Positions 44,040 to 56,828 of a stretch of 64,000 nt of DNA are shown piece after piece. Under the pieces are notes generated by a model. It was not told the DNA's origin and made no database searches. It saw only the letters and a list, made by a program, of their open reading frames with translations. Every line of letters begins with the position of its first letter. Within the stretch, counting starts at the first letter, position 1. The stretch is from Phytophthora hibernalis. Its lineage: Eukaryota > Oomycota > Peronosporomycetes > Peronosporales > Peronosporaceae. The DNA lies in contig JAAKBF010000007.1 in the NCBI GenBank assembly GCA_012656075.1, positions 868,001-932,000 of the forward strand, written 5' to 3'. A program made the translations under genes and the position numbers.

Positions 44040-47000
44040 ATTAGGAAGTTCGCAGTAAAATGGATCCTGTTTTTCTAAGTCCTTGGCCACTTCCTATGAG
44101 GTTTGTGTTCCAATAACGACAGAATACAAGGCCTATGACCAATTCGCTGAAGAAAGTCAAACGATTTGTTAAAACGCAGATTTAAAAATACATTTGATTA
44201 AAAACTCACACAAGAAAACCAAATTTTTGTACGATTGGCCAAAATTGCTGGCTTTAATATCGCTGCCTTCAGAATACCGCTAGCAGGAACTGTAGTCGGA
44301 GCAGTGCACATGGTACGTTCAGTGACGACGAGGTAGTTGAAGATTTCACCGGCAATTTCTTTGCGCGTTAGTCGCATCGCACATGGCGAATAGCAAGTCC
44401 AGCGCGCGAAGACGCCTCGATGGATCGGCGGCCTTGAGCGAGTACACCGCCGTCTCCTGTTAAACGAAGCAAATGTTGGACTCGAAGACAGATATGCAAC
44501 GCACCATCAAGGTCATCGCTTGTTCACGCAGTTTGTACGCAGAACTGTCGATGCCACCCCAGGGCTTATCACGAGCAATGACAAGTTTCACGGCTCCAAT
44601 CAGCAGCGAGTAAGCGGCGGTGTACATGGCGCGTCTCGTTCTGTCTTTCATCGGGTGAGTCGGCGTTCAGTGCTCCGTTAGCGTGGAACTGATGCAGGAC
44701 ACGCAGCAACCTGACATGTATCCACGTACACGGCGTGTTTTAGTTCATACAATAACGCACATAGTTCTTTTCGTGACCAGACCGTTGCGTCTCTGGATGC
44801 AAGGCTCAGCCAGGGACCGGAAGGTCATCCGGTGCAGAGGGCTCTGTCGCTACAGGACGAAGACGTGAACCTGTCCTTTCTTTGAAACGGATTTTGAATA
44901 GCCAACAATAAAATTTGGTTTTGCGGGGAATAAGTTGTGATGGGCTGTATTATCATTTTTCTCTGCTATTTCAAAAATTATACGAACGTAATTTATAGGG
45001 ATTTAGTTAGAAGGGTTTTTAATTTTCCGCGACGTCTCGTACCATAAGTCTCTCTTATTTTGCCTCGTATAAGCCTCCACCTCAGTTTAACTCGCTCACA
45101 AACGAAATTACAACCAGACAGACAAACACTTCAGGAGAGAAAGCTATGAGGTTGTTGTAGTAGGCTTGCGGAGCTGTGTCCTGCTCACTTTCTCGGCAAG
45201 CGATTGCTGGTAAGGGCTGTCTAGGCATGTGTATGCTGCCGAGCGTCGTGGGTCATATGCCAGTGACTTATCTACATTTATCTGTGCTGAGTTGATGGCG
45301 TGTATCACGCTACCGCTCTAATTGATTCAGTTGGTCTGCGTAATGTGCTTCTTCCTTGCTTGGAGCTCCTTCTTGTGCACTTCCGCTGCGGTGTTTAGCT
45401 GTTGTGCAGAAGCTACGTCTCATGTGCCACACACAGAACTTTGTCATTCCATTAGCATACAGGCTCCATCTTCCAGTGTTATATGTATTTCGAAATCGGC
45501 TATAAACTGATTAGCATCGCAGTTTTTCTCAAACAAACCCGTCGTGGTGCTTGATAATATTATAAAAATTCGCATGTGGCGTGGGTACTCCCGGGAGAGC
45601 ATACTGTTCTTCTTGCCTCCGTACTCGCCTCAATTAACCCGTCGTTCAAGCTATTAAAACGATGGCTCATACTCCATGTGGCACTGATCTTCCGAATATC
45701 AGCGTTGCACTAGCTCAGGTCACCAAGAGCTGCGATAACGTTGGTATTTACTTGTATCACCACTGTGGCTACGGACTACAACCATTTGGATCAGCTTACT
45801 TTTTCCAGTAAAAGTACAGCAATCTTTCCCATGCTTACATCGGCCGTGTGAATATCATCCTCATCCTCCATATTCACAGAGAGAACGCTACTTGCTAATG
45901 GGGACCAGTATGGCGGTCGCAGATTGTATAATGGTGGGCCAGCAATTCGGCTAGGTTGTGATTGAGCGTGAATATCCCACCGCTAAGCCAGCATCTGATT
46001 TTCACGTATTCCCTCGGCACATCATTTTTGTTAACTTGTTCCGTGAACCAATCCAACACACTAGTCAAGTAAGAAAACTGCAGATGGCATTAAAAAATTC
46101 AAAGATTAGCGAACAGATCTTTTTACGCTGCCATATCCAACGCCAGTGAAATTGCGCGTTGTTGCTTCAAGACACGACCCTCCCCCTCGTTATAATTTAT
46201 AATCCTAAACGTAAGAGAGAAATGTTTTCTTCTCTTTTCGGGAAATATTCCCACCAGACGAGATTTTACGCGTCTATGCATCTAACTGAGAACCCTTGCT
46301 AGACGCCATTTCCAAAGAAGCAAGTCCTCAGTCAGATAGCTGATGATCCAAGACGAAGCAATCGTGGTAGAGGAAAGCTACCTGCAGATGATGAACATAC
46401 GGATCGCAGAGTGGTACGACGCAAAAGCTGATGCCAAGACACCACGGAATGTTGCTATTATATCCTCCCCCTTCGTTTGAGAGCCATTTAGCTGAGGACG
46501 GTGGCGTATCGGGCGCTACTGAGGTTTCTCTCGGTGGTATTGCGAATCGCGTGGATGGCCACTATTGCGCTGCTTGTGTTGGTGACGGTTGGGATGCGTT
46601 TGGCCGCCTCCTGGTGTACATTCATCTTCCTTGGATGAGTGATTTCACACGTGGATAACCGGACACACAAAAGCAGCTTTCTAGAAGGGTCTATTTGACT
46701 GTTCTGCCTTAAGATGTGTACCCATTCCTTCTGGGGACCGCGATCAGTACCGAATTAACCTAGACAAACTCAAGGAAAATTACCAAGAATTCAATATTTA
46801 CTCCAACAAGATGGCTGTTCACGAGCTGGCTCTGGGGAAGGGCGTGGTATGTTGCCTGCCCCAAGAACGGCAATGTGCAATTCAAAGCGTTCAACTCGTG
46901 CAAGAAAAATGCTCGAATTTCCTTTGTGTTAATCCTGGTTAAAAACTTTGAACGTCGGTGGAATACAAAGATTCACTTGATTCACTCGAATCGCCTGCCG

Positions 47001-48098
47001 TTTGATAAATCCATTTCGGCAGCTCAATTAATCACCTCAGCTCAATTATGCACCGCTTTTGGGCTACCGAGATGGACTTATTAAACGACAGTCTACTCGC
47101 TAAAGTGAATCAAACCTGTTGAAACAGTATTTTTGGAAAACGGACAGTGAAAAGGTTAGAGTGTAACAGATATGTACGAAGCGAAATACGACTCTGAAAT
47201 ATTTGAGTGGTTTCAGATATATTAATCAAAATACGGGGATGGGAGGTGTTTAAGGTGTATCAGATGTATGATAGTGGAATGCCGGCTCTAAAATCTTGGG
47301 AGAATCGATGTAGCTCTTAGGCTGTGGCATCAATTTAGCGCTGATAGTCGTCGATTCTATAACTGTTGGGTTTGCTGGCAACATTGTGGGTGCGTTATCG
47401 GCTTGTCGAGCATGTGTTACAGCTCGATAAACAGGCGAGGATCGCTCATCGGCTCCTCATCTGTCTATGAGCGCAATTGGTTGTCGATAAGCGCAGTAGC
47501 CAGAGCAATTCGGCCTTCGGTTGTGGGCAAATAGTAGTACTTATGCTGTCGTATTTATACGTACCGCGGCTTCAGTAAGCCACGGCTCAACTAACTTCAA
47601 CATGCAATTTATGATCTAGCTCGACAACTAAACATCGGATTTTCGATCGCCGCATATTACACCATGCAAAGTACCCTCAGGTAAATTCTACAAGCCAATC
47701 GGAAAGCGTTTTACCAAGAGAGGGTGAGAATAAAGTCACGGCCCGCCACAAAAATGCAATCTGCGTTAATACACGTTCATCCTAAATTTATATTGGAAGC
47801 CATAAAGTTGTGCTAATGTTGCACTATATCAAACACTTCAAGCGGCAAAGTTGGCGCCCGCGCGCCTGCAGTTCGCGCTCATTTCCTCATTCTCCTTCAT
47901 CTACCCAAGTCTCTTCCATGAAAACATACCGTCATCAGTACTTGCACGGCATGCGTGTTCTCTGCGTCTCCACGTGGGAGGTGGGGCTGAGTCAGCGCGA
48001 AAACAGCTAATTCGAGAAGCCCCGTACCAGTGGCAGCAATATTGTCGTGCACTTCAAGAAGTATGGGCACTGCTTTGTGTCACCTCACCCTAGTCGTC
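44040..48098. other. no confident gene; possible coding fragment at 44285-44651 (-)
   Basis: On the minus strand, 44651-44460 (SLLIGAVKLVIARDKPW) continues after a single TAA in the same frame with QETAVYSLKAADPSRR to about 44350. It looks like a helical protein fragment but matches nothing I know. At 46770-47080 (+) two frames share cysteine-containing pieces that could be the tail of a DDE transposase. This is too weak to call. The rest has only short frames. Confidence 0.25.
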
Positions 48099-48295
48099 CC
48101 CGCTTCGCTACCATTCGTGATGATCGCCGTACCTTCGCTCGCCGGATGCGATCCGCTTCAATAGAGCGGCAAAGCTCGCAGCAAATGTTTCAAAGGAGCG
48201 GGGGCGCGTTGTGTCACCTCAGGTGATCCGGAACAGGCTAAATACTGCTGGTCTCAATGGCCGCTCGGCCAGAGAGAAGCCCTTCCTGTCCATGT
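48099..48295 (+). pseudogene. Tc1-like transposase, N-terminal fragment
   Basis: DNA-binding part of a Tc1/mariner transposase. It reads TIRDDRRTFARRMRSAS, then after lesions VSPQVIRNRLNTAGLNGR and SAREKPFLSM. This is the second helix-turn-helix and the basic hinge seen before the catalytic domain in Tc1 proteins. A stop follows and the next codons are only faintly similar. No catalytic domain directly follows. The Tc1-like relic at 49853 overlaps this region of the protein, so the two are separate copies. Confidence 0.5.
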
Positions 48296-49852
48296 GACAC
48301 GAAGTGGCTGTAGATTTTTCCCAGCTGCCGAGTTCGACTGTCTGATGGAATATTTCGACTGGATGAGTGAAGAAAGATATAGTATGGCGTCAGTGTGTAA
48401 CGTGTGACAAGTGACCGTTGGAAGTGAAGCGGACTAAAAAATATGCAAGCCAAGGATGAGCCACGGGTCGGGAGGTGTACATCGATTGAGGCCTCATTCG
48501 GTGAGAATAGAATACACCATGTCCGGACCGTTAATTCCCTGACAGCAGGATAACCTAAGGTATAGAAGTGTTCTCAGTGAACGTATCTCTAGTTGCAGCC
48601 TGCCTTGACTTGGTTCCCAGCACCGAACAAGATCCGTCACATGAGCGATCCAAACTTCATCATTCAAGTACAAGCTTCAAGGGTCATACCTCACTGGATG
48701 AAGACTAACTGGATGAAGAATACTCCCAATGAGATCCCCAATCTAGAACCAACCCACCATCAAGATGAGGATGTAATATGTACCAAATGACCAAGAATCA
48801 TGAAGACAACCTGAACGAACCAAGATTGGTGAAGACATCCTGGATGAAGGTTGGACTCGGTGAAGGGTCGGTTCCATTATATCTTTCCACGGAACTGTAC
48901 CCAGGTGTCATCATCATCAAAGGATGTGTGATCCTGTTCCCAGATGCGCACCGCCATCAATGATGTGTGAGCGCACCAAGAAGTTTGCTATCATCAGGTC
49001 CCATAGTGAAACCAAGTCGAAGTCAGTGATGTCAGCAGAGCGGACGGAAGATAGGAGGAAAGACACACAAAGCAGACCAAAGATAACGAAGACCAATAAC
49101 AGCAAACAGAGCTCAATTTGCCAAGAGCAAGAAACACGATCTCGTGGAATCGTCGGAGTCTAGTGCCGCGTGGAGGTCAAGCTACCCGGACCAATTCCCG
49201 GGGCCCGAAGCTACGGACGCTCGAAGCCGCGCCGGAACGCGAGTCTGGCTGCGTGGCTCCCGAAAAGATCAAGTGCGATTAAGGCTGACTGTCTGTGCGG
49301 TTGAACTGATCCGTCTGTTCACAAACCTTAGTTGCGCTTTGCTCTCTGAGTGACGTTCATTTCATATTACCCTGCGTCGTTAGGTGGTACCCCTAAGACT
49401 CGATTGATTGACTAATGTGTGAAGAAGAAGCGTATTTAACAAGATGGTCCCTTACTAAGTGAGGGTGGTGCGCGTTGAGTGAGAATTCATCCAGAGTTGA
49501 CCAGTACTCTGGGTGTTAGCTCCAAGTAAGACTGGCGAAAAGACCCCCCCACACACACACACACACATTTTAGGGTCTATAAGAATTTAGTGTGGCTGTT
49601 TATGTTTATTTGTATTTGGAACTCTGTATTTTTTGGGTTGTCTGAGGGAGAGATCTATCTGTGGTACACCTCATTCAGGCTTGCCTCGTTGCCTATTTTA
49701 GTGGATTGGCGGGGCTAGGTACTCATCCTGTATTCAGATCGTGTAAGCTAACAACTCATTTCAAGTGGTGCAGTCCGTGATACTCGAAGGTAAACAATAC
49801 CTATAGGGATTGCCACAAGGACACACATCACACTGGGTGATATAATCATTAA
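48296..49852. other. no gene recognised; (AC)n microsatellite
   Basis: Short frames only. A C-run followed by a short AC repeat lies at 49544-49567. 48660-48860 has recurring GATGAAG/AACTGGATG words on the plus strand, possibly decayed tandem sequence. Confidence 0.35.
49551..49567. repeat. (AC)n microsatellite
   Basis: About eight AC dinucleotides directly after a run of seven Cs. Confidence 0.9.
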
Positions 49853-50591
49853 GTGGTTCTAGATATCCTCATTCAGAGAGAATCTGGGAGCGCTATACAC
49901 TTCTGGACGAAAAGGCATTTACCCGCCTCGCCTCACATGCGACACCGTAAACTGCGTCTTGTCTACGCAAAGAAGCAACTCAGTATGGATGAAAAGGACT
50001 GGGAGAAGATGAAATTTACCGATGAAGCTTCCGTCGATCTGCACAGGACAGCGGGTCGAGTCTCGGTGTGGCGCCGCAAGTACGAAGAATTCAACGAAAA
50101 GTTGGTCGTGCCCATGTTCAAGTCTAGTCGCAAGTCTCTGATGGTGTGGTTGTCTATCGCGACGAATGGGTGGGCACCATGCACTTCTGTGAGAAGTCGG
50201 TTGACGGGCAGTACTATCGACATGTGTTACAACAGGAGGTTCTGATCACCAGAATGTTGCAGGGACTGTCTAAACCTTCGCTCTTTGTGAAGGACCATTC
50301 CCTTGCTCATAGTGCAAATTCTACTAAAGAGTTCCTTAAATAATTTAGTCTGAAGGACCTCAGCCACCCCCTCAAATCCCCGACTTCAATCCAATTGAGA
50401 ACGTCTGGGCGATCATGAACCGTGGGCACAATTACCGCCCCGTCACAACAATCGAGGCCCTGAAGGTTCGTATTTTAGAGATCTGGACTAGCATTGGCGA
50501 CGATGTTATCAAGACGTGCGTGATGTCCATGCCAGCACGACTCAATGCTGTTATTGCAAACAGGGGGCACCATGTACTGAGATCAAAATGA
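49853..50591 (+). pseudogene. Tc1/mariner-like transposase relic, catalytic domain
   Basis: DDE transposase of the Tc1 family, missing the N-terminal helix-turn-helix. From 49853: RHRKLRLVYAKKQLS, then MKFTDEASVDLHR with the first Asp at 50021-50023, GRVSVWRRKYEEF and SLMVWLSIATNGW. A frameshift near 50160 moves to DGQYYRHVLQQEV and FVKDHSLAHSANS (second Asp at 50292-50294). A further shift gives PDFNPIENVWAIMNR (third acidic residue at 50397-50399), TIEALKVRILEIW and a C terminus ending near 50591. The catalytic residues are all present across frames, but three frames are needed. TIRs were not found. Confidence 0.75.
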
Positions 50592-51079
50592 CTTGGTTTC
50601 AGTATCAGTCGATAGACTGGTCGTGATTTTGTATCACCGCCTTTTGCAAACACAAATTGCTTTTGCAGATTTCTGATAAATAACTTACTGAACTGACTTG
50701 TACGTTGTTCGTCACGCTGCCTGTGCCCTTGTCTACGTTCTAGTTCAACTCGAAATAAAAAGCCGCCAATATCGACAGATCTAGCTAAATTTTAGTGCTC
50801 ACGGTTTGAGGTGGGCCGTGACTTACTGGAGTCGCTGCAGATGAAGACCTCAAGTCTAAATTATTATAGTCTACAATTCGATACAAACAATTCCTACAAA
50901 TTACATCAGATCAATTATGCAAAACGATTTTGACACATTTCGAAACTGGCCTTAATCAGTCTTTCGCATGGAAGCACATCGTCCCATTGGGATTTAGTCA
51001 GAATGGGTCCATCATCCGGCCTCTTTATCGCTTTCATCTAGACCATGATCAAACGGGCAGTTGGGTGGCCCACAATCAT

Positions 51080-52290
51080 CCTAGGTTGAAATTTTGGTGG
51101 TACATAGGCATGCACCTCCAAATTCGCAAATGCCGCAGCACTGATTCAGACCGAACAATATGTCATGAGATAACTTTCGATTACTTGGTAGAGATCCAGC
51201 GTGTTCACAAATGCATATCAGCTTCACCCCAAAGCAGTGTCGTCATGTTCGTTGCATCCAGAACAGCACGCAGATGCGGCAGAAGTGTCCCATTTGCCGC
51301 TCCATAATAATTTTCTCTTCAGGTGAGTATACATTTGTGTACTGCGTGTCGATTCCATTACTTGAGCAGAACTGGCGCAGGCCACCATTCCAGAATTCCC
51401 CACCTTGATCCGAATAAAGTCACCGCACTAAGTGCCCTGTGCTCTTGAACTCGACGTTGAGTGGTGAGATCAATTTCTGGCGTTGATCGACAGCTCCAAC
51501 CAAACCGACCGAGCGCTTGGTACGCAGGCATGTCAATGAAGTCGAAGCTAACTTCAACCTATCCTTGCAGATCCACACAGTAGTCTGGTTTTTGTTAAAC
51601 TTTAGCTTGAAGCCACACGCATGCATATACCCCAAGCTAATCAAATCACGCGCGCTCGGAGGGTAGTGCACTCTATCCAAGCGCCACGGCTCACGCTTTC
51701 AAGTGACAGTATTCTCCGCACGGAACACCATACTGTCAGTTGCTTGCATGTGCTCCGATTGCCCACAAGCCATCACGGTATTATTCGAAGTTCCTCGTTC
51801 AAAATACGAAAACAAGACAAATCCCCGCACATGTTCACCTGTGAACCGCTGTCGAGTAGCCGCTCGACTTCGTCTGTATGTAAAACAGGTGCGTTCTTGT
51901 CTCCACGCACCGTTGTCATGTTGACTTGTTGGCCAGGTGATGCTGGGTTGTTGAGGGATACAACGTACTTTCAGGAGCCGGTCTTAGTGGTGGAGTCGTT
52001 GGTAAGTAGACGGATGAAGGTCAGCGTCCCGTCGCAGCCTCACGAACGAGCTTGCAACTGATTGGCAGCTTGCAACACAAGCGCAGTCCGCACATCAGCT
52101 ACCATGATCAATTCATCAGAACTCTTTTGCTTTACACCAATCTCATGTATCGACCGCGAGTTCATGCACCAAGCAACATGACCCGGTTCATCATATTGGT
52201 GCAGCACAGCACACCTAGCGCCTGCACTGCTTGATCTTCGGTAAAGGTAGCGTGCTGAGGCTTGGGGACTTGCAACCATTACAACCACGC
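51080..52290 (-). pseudogene. Ty1/copia internal relic: knuckle, protease, integrase end
   Basis: A compressed copia gag-pol. From its LTR inward: EPGHVAWC (half a CCHC knuckle, near 52160), LLDSGSQVNMCGD (aspartic protease active site, Asp codon 51851-51853), and then LHYPPSARDLISLGYM with FKLKFNKNQ (51680-51420), the usual sequence between protease and integrase. After a large deletion that removes the integrase core it picks up at 51290-51230 with LRAVLDATNMTTLLWGEA and then HLRIWRC. Gag N terminus, integrase catalytic core and RT are all absent. Frameshifts and stops occur throughout. It lies directly left of an LTR in the same orientation. Confidence 0.7.
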
Positions 52291-52298
52291 CAGAGACC

Positions 52299-52952
52299 TA
52301 GGAATACGCAGAAAATCTCACTACCAAATGGTATGAGTCCCACCAACAACACTCGCTTCCCTTACAACGGTCAACGAGTGTTGGATCAATACCTGAAGAC
52401 CAGGAACGATCTCTTACACCGGGTTGGCTGTAAACCCTCTGGACACCTAGGTTGTATTAGTTCAACCACTAGCTACGAGCGAGGGCTAGTATGCAATATT
52501 GCGCTTTCGCGCGAACCGTGTCAGTCCCTCAGAAGGAAGGGTACCGGCTGTCAAGTCTAATACTGGTTTGCAGAGATAAAACCTCGGCGGGTAGTGAAAT
52601 ATATCGGGAACACTCGGTCCCACTCTAATATATGGAAAGTGACAGTCCTCATCGCTTCCAACACTCGGCCACTCTAATCTCTTGGACTGACCAGCAACAA
52701 ACCCTTGGTTCAATGTACGTTGGGTTCGTTGAGAGGCATCCCACGTAGCCGAGCGTATCCAGACTCTAAGATAAGCTAGCTAGACTTACCGAAGACGGAC
52801 TCGACCCTCGGTGACTTGGGGGAAGACTGCTGATTTATTTCTGTTGATCTATGGCTGTGAGGGCCTCTGTAGGTCATCATATAGCTAGTCCTATATCTAA
52901 ATACAATTATCAAGTGTGAACAGATCCCGTATGTGATCCCGTACCCGGCTCT
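52299..52952 (-). repeat. LTR of the copia relic (5' LTR, minus orientation)
   Basis: About 650 bp with a homologous copy in opposite orientation at 62103-62748. In its own orientation a TG start is plausible at TGTTCACACTTG (52922), although homology with the other copy extends about 30 bp further out to AGAGCCGG. It ends TTCTGCGTATTCCTA at 52299. The ORF inside it (52713-52486) occurs in both copies and is not a gene. No primer-binding site was identified after it. Confidence 0.7.
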
Positions 52953-53117
52953 ATGTACGAAACTGAAATGGCTCCGAATTGTATACCGTCCTAACCCTTG
53001 TGCTTTGCATCTAAATGTTGCTTCGTTTTACCGTATGGTCTTAGTCCTTGGCAACGTTTAGTCCTTAGCGACAAACTATTTAACCAATGACAATCTAAAA
53101 AAGGCGGAAACTGCTGC

Positions 53118-53280
53118 CACATACGCGTGCATGAAAAAGTACGAGTATGTGACGGTATGTGTCTGTGATTTGAGGCACATATCGCCACATACAGGATCAC
53201 AAGGCATGAAAAGGTACGAGTATGTGATGGTATGTGCCTGTCGTTTGGGGCACATTCCGCCACATACGCGATCGCAAATA
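53118..53280 (+). repeat. MULE-2 left TIR and duplicated subterminal block
   Basis: TIR 53118-53164, followed by a diverged direct repeat of about 70 bp. The blocks starting CATGAAAAAGTACGAGTATG (53129) and CATGAAAAGGTACGAGTATG (53203) both contain GTATGTG and CCACATAC words that are themselves inverted. Confidence 0.7.
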
Positions 53281-53562
53281 TATTGCCAACCCGTAATTTA
53301 CTGTCTGCCCTTATGTTTGGTACATATATTAAGTGGACCTTCACTCTAGGCCCTAGCAGTCACAACGACATCGAGAAGCCTCGTATTCAAAGCTCTTCAA
53401 ACCCATGTTGATGATACGAAAAGCATAGTATGGGCTGCTAGAACATTTCAAGTGATGGCTGTGTCCAGCGGATGGAAAGCGCACCCAGCAACTCGGATCA
53501 AAGGTCACTGCTTAGAAGTGTGCCACCGTAGCATGATGTGAACAACAACGACAACTGCACCG

Positions 53563-54093
53563 ATGCAGCTCGATATGTGGATGTTTCGATACCACATCAG
53601 TACACTCAAGCCCCCAGTGGCGGTTGGCTCACATACCGACTGGAAGATGATGTCTGGGTTCTGTATGCAGCCGGAAGCCTCCTTCTTGATTCGCAGGAAA
53701 CGCGAATTAATACCACGAAAGTACCTCCTGAACCAAGGACTTAAAATTATCGCTAAGAAGGCAAACCCGGCCAAGATTCTCCTCCAAGTTGAAAGCCTTG
53801 AGGCTGCTCAACACAAGAAAACCGATATTCCACCGACGGACAACGCACTCGACATATTCTTTGCAGTTCAGTGGGTCAAACCACCACGGTCCTCACTCAC
53901 GGCAGCGAAATTCATGGCCAAGTCGAAGACCTCAACAGTATACCATTTTCCAAGCGATGGCACATCTAGCACGACCCAAAACTACCTCGACACAGCTTTT
54001 GGCCGCCTCCCAAGAGACGATGCCACAGCACCACCCCGGCAGACGGACTCTTTGTTAGGACGTCTTACTGCATATCAGGCTTGTATAGGATAA
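53563..54093 (+). CDS. unrecognised 176-codon ORF inside MULE-2
   Basis: An uninterrupted ATG-to-stop frame in an element whose transposase is full of stops. The predicted protein is basic in its first third, with a His/Thr/Ser-rich C-terminal third. I see no signal peptide, membrane span or motif I recognise. It runs convergent to the transposase and ends about 390 bp before the transposase tail. It may be a second MULE gene, a captured host fragment (Pack-MULE style) or chance. The length is above what random sequence usually gives, but not decisively. Confidence 0.35.
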   Translation: MQLDMWMFRYHISTLKPPVAVGSHTDWKMMSGFCMQPEASFLIRRKRELIPRKYLLNQGLKIIAKKANPAKILLQVESLEAAQHKKTDIPPTDNALDIFFAVQWVKPPRSSLTAAKFMAKSKTSTVYHFPSDGTSSTTQNYLDTAFGRLPRDDATAPPRQTDSLLGRLTAYQACIG

Positions 54094-54479
54094 AAACAAT
54101 AATTACCAAAATAGAACGCCACTTTAGACCTCAACGACATCGAGAAGCGCACAAACAACCAGGCGCTTCGTGATGCTGCTGCACTGGCGTGCTCACACTG
54201 TGACCACATACACTTACTTACAACGATTTATATAGTTTGAGCGCCGCCGAGAGGATCGTGTTATACAGGACGTGGCGGTCGAGGATAGGATGCGTGGGGG
54301 ATATGAGTGAAGCTCCCGGTCAAGATACCAAGGGTGTGGAAGTTCTGGGTGACAGAACCCCGACATGTGTGGTGAAAATCATTGGACTGGAGGCTAGGAG
54401 AACGAAGTGGCTTCTTTGGGTACCAAGATCGAATCTTTTTCGTCGATTTTGGGCGTCCGCTAACTTTTAATTTTCGATT

Positions 54480-56660
54480 TAACTTAAACGAGGTGAATCC
54501 AAGTGTGAGTTACCACTGAAAAGTTTGGCATCTTCTACAACCTTGATTTTGGTATCGGCCAAGTTGACGCTCCAGTTGGCATCGAGAGACATGCGTCGGG
54601 GTTGTTCAATAGTTCCATCCTTCTCATTCAAAGACTGTTCGTTTGTAGGTACTTGGTCAATAGATGTCACTCGGGAACCCCAGAAGGTTCTGCTTTCTTG
54701 TTTTAATTCTGTAAAGCTGCGTAAAGCTCCTCGAAACGGGCTGTGCCGTTCGCAATTGCAACTTCCGTCAATTTTGTCTGCAAAACATTGAACTTACGCC
54801 ACTTTTGCGCTTCCTCAAGTGGGGGTTCTTTTATGTCGACCTTTTCACTTGAACGGAGGTAGTAGCTGGGAGACCTACCGTGTGCAACATATTATAGTAT
54901 GTGCGCCACCGGCGATGGAGATTATCTACACACAGGACGTCAGAGAGAACCAGGCTGTAAGCTCAACGGGAGGAAACTTATCACTTACCGCTTTGCGAAC
55001 GTAAATACTGTGCAGACAAGGAAGAAGTATCGTTCTAAAAACGGACACGAACACTCCCACTGATCACAGTCGAGTGTATGCTTTAAGGCACTGCTTCCGT
55101 TGCTACTCACACGAAATATCCCTGGTCGCTCTTCTTTATAACCCATGATTGTCGATTCCTGTTCGTCGACAACGCACGGTAGTCCCGAAACGATCGCATA
55201 CGCGCACATGCAGGCATCGATCACCACTTAGTGCATGTGAGAACCGATCCGGAGATGAAATTACGACTACTGGTCAAAATACCATTGTTGTGTAGGCGTT
55301 TCAAGGGAAAATGAGACCATCTATGTAATGGTTAGTTTGTCGCAGGGCGGACAGCATCTCCTTGTCGTAAGCAGCGTCTGATGATCTGAAAATTAAGAAT
55401 ATGAGTACGTCTCTTGCATAATTCACTCAATCCATCTACTTATGTTTGTCTGGCGCTCACTCTTTGATCATCTGAAGAGCAAGAACAGTTTGGATGCACT
55501 CGATCAACGGTTAAACACCGTAACACCGTTGGACTCAGGTTTTAGCTTACTCCAGGCAGACTCGATACGGTTATTTGTATGGTTTCCCAGATGAAGAATG
55601 TCGGACCACATGTAATCCACCCAACGTCTCAGGCAAGAGTCTCAGCTTTCGTCGAAGTACCGAACAAATGGGTGCCCTGCTGGCTCGTCACTATCGGTAA
55701 TCTTTGTGGCCTTCATGGCGAGAGATTCCGGTATGTCTATATTGTTGAGCATGGAGAAATATTCATCCTGTGTAGTCTGTGTAACTTCGACCTGTGACCA
55801 CTCCCGGTTGATTTTATGAAAATACTCGACTGCAAGCTCCATATTTTCGTTCGTTTCTTGGTCTACTAACGCGTGCTATGTGAACTGACCCCTCCCATAT
55901 GCTTCTGTGATCATGAAGGAGAAAATCTTGTACCGTAGATCGTTTGTCTTGTGTGTATAGTCTGTAAGAAGAACTTCAGGAAAAAGCGAAAACATTTTCC
56001 GCGTTCCGGCCGTTTGAAAGGTAATGCAGGTTGCAACTGATCTTCCGTTGAGTCAGATGCGAGCGGCGTTGCCCAAATCACTGTGTTGGAACTCCTCCAG
56101 CAAATGTACCCGTGGGTACACACAAATATGATCTGGTATATATCCTCCATACATGTGTCAGATTTCCATCGGCGTTGAGACGAGTTCTTTCTACTACTCG
56201 CGCTCACTTTGCTACGTTTTCTATCATTTTGCACAGACACAGAAACGTTAGGGATTCAAACATGGAAAATGAACTCGCCTTTAGCGTACCTAAATGGTTG
56301 ATACGTTGTTACAGTAAACGTCAAACTTAGAAAAATGCTCGTCCCAGTTGTCAAATTCTGTCTCTCGCAATGGCGGGGATGCAATACCATCCGAGGACGC
56401 AACCTCGTGGGTAAGCGATGCCACATCGCCCACGCGTGCCTGATTTAACATGTCCAGCACCCGACTCTTAGTCTGCAGCGAGACCTCTTGGCCCAAGCGT
56501 GAGCGATCGCGCCTGCACATTGTGGAACATGCTTTGCGTCCGTAAAACATAGCAAAAGGTGAGCATAGAAAACGGTAAAGTAACGAATTACAGGAACTAG
56601 TCGTACCGGTTGCGCGAGCCATGACCCTCGCAGCCTCGTCTGCCACTCTCTTCCTGGCAA
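54480..56660 (-). pseudogene. MULE-2 transposase relic
   Basis: Mutator-like transposase running right to left. N-terminal region 56646-56290 includes TEFDNWDEHFSKFDVYC, the conserved start of oomycete-type MULE proteins. FVCTHGY near 56140 is a FAR1-like trace. LLTDYTHKTNDLRYK (about 55960-55920) carries the first catalytic Asp. A stop-interrupted QHALVDQETNENMEL follows. The block expected to hold the second Asp is degraded (QTTQDEYFSML). Further on are HPFVRYFDES and NHTNNRIESAWSKL, then a SWIM-like finger WECSCPFLERYF without its final Cys-His (about 55050). A tail with GALRSFTELKQ reaches 54480. Stops and frameshifts are abundant. Confidence 0.75.
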
Positions 56661-56828
56661 GACTAGCTTACTCGAACGTCGTTTTCTGTGAAACGGAATT
56701 GAGTGGTTGGCACTCCAGTGGTTTTAGGTTTTGAAAAGATCATATTAAATATAGGAGGTCGTAAGACGAATGTATTTATATTTCTATGGCGAATTTATTT
56801 ATATTCGCCCTATCCTCTTTAGATTTTG

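Noticed and set aside
45322..45510. Short secreted-protein candidate with a hydrophobic N terminus
   Set aside because: 62 codons, low-complexity Cys/Ser composition, no cleavage-site context or effector motif, and located in decayed sequence.
51211..51320. RING-finger-like pattern on the plus strand (CRHVRC ... KCPICR)
   Set aside because: The same DNA read on the minus strand is the conserved copia integrase end (LRAVLDATNMTTLLWGEA), in place and in order with other copia blocks. The Cys/His pattern is an antisense coincidence.
52486..52713. A 75-codon ORF with a near copy at 62319-62525
   Set aside because: Both lie inside homologous LTRs and the conservation is that of the LTR.
56787..56808. 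7-bp palindrome around an AT spacer (GGCGAAT ... ATTCGCC)
   Set aside because: Short, AT-rich and isolated near the MULE-2 end. Expected by chance in 64 kb.
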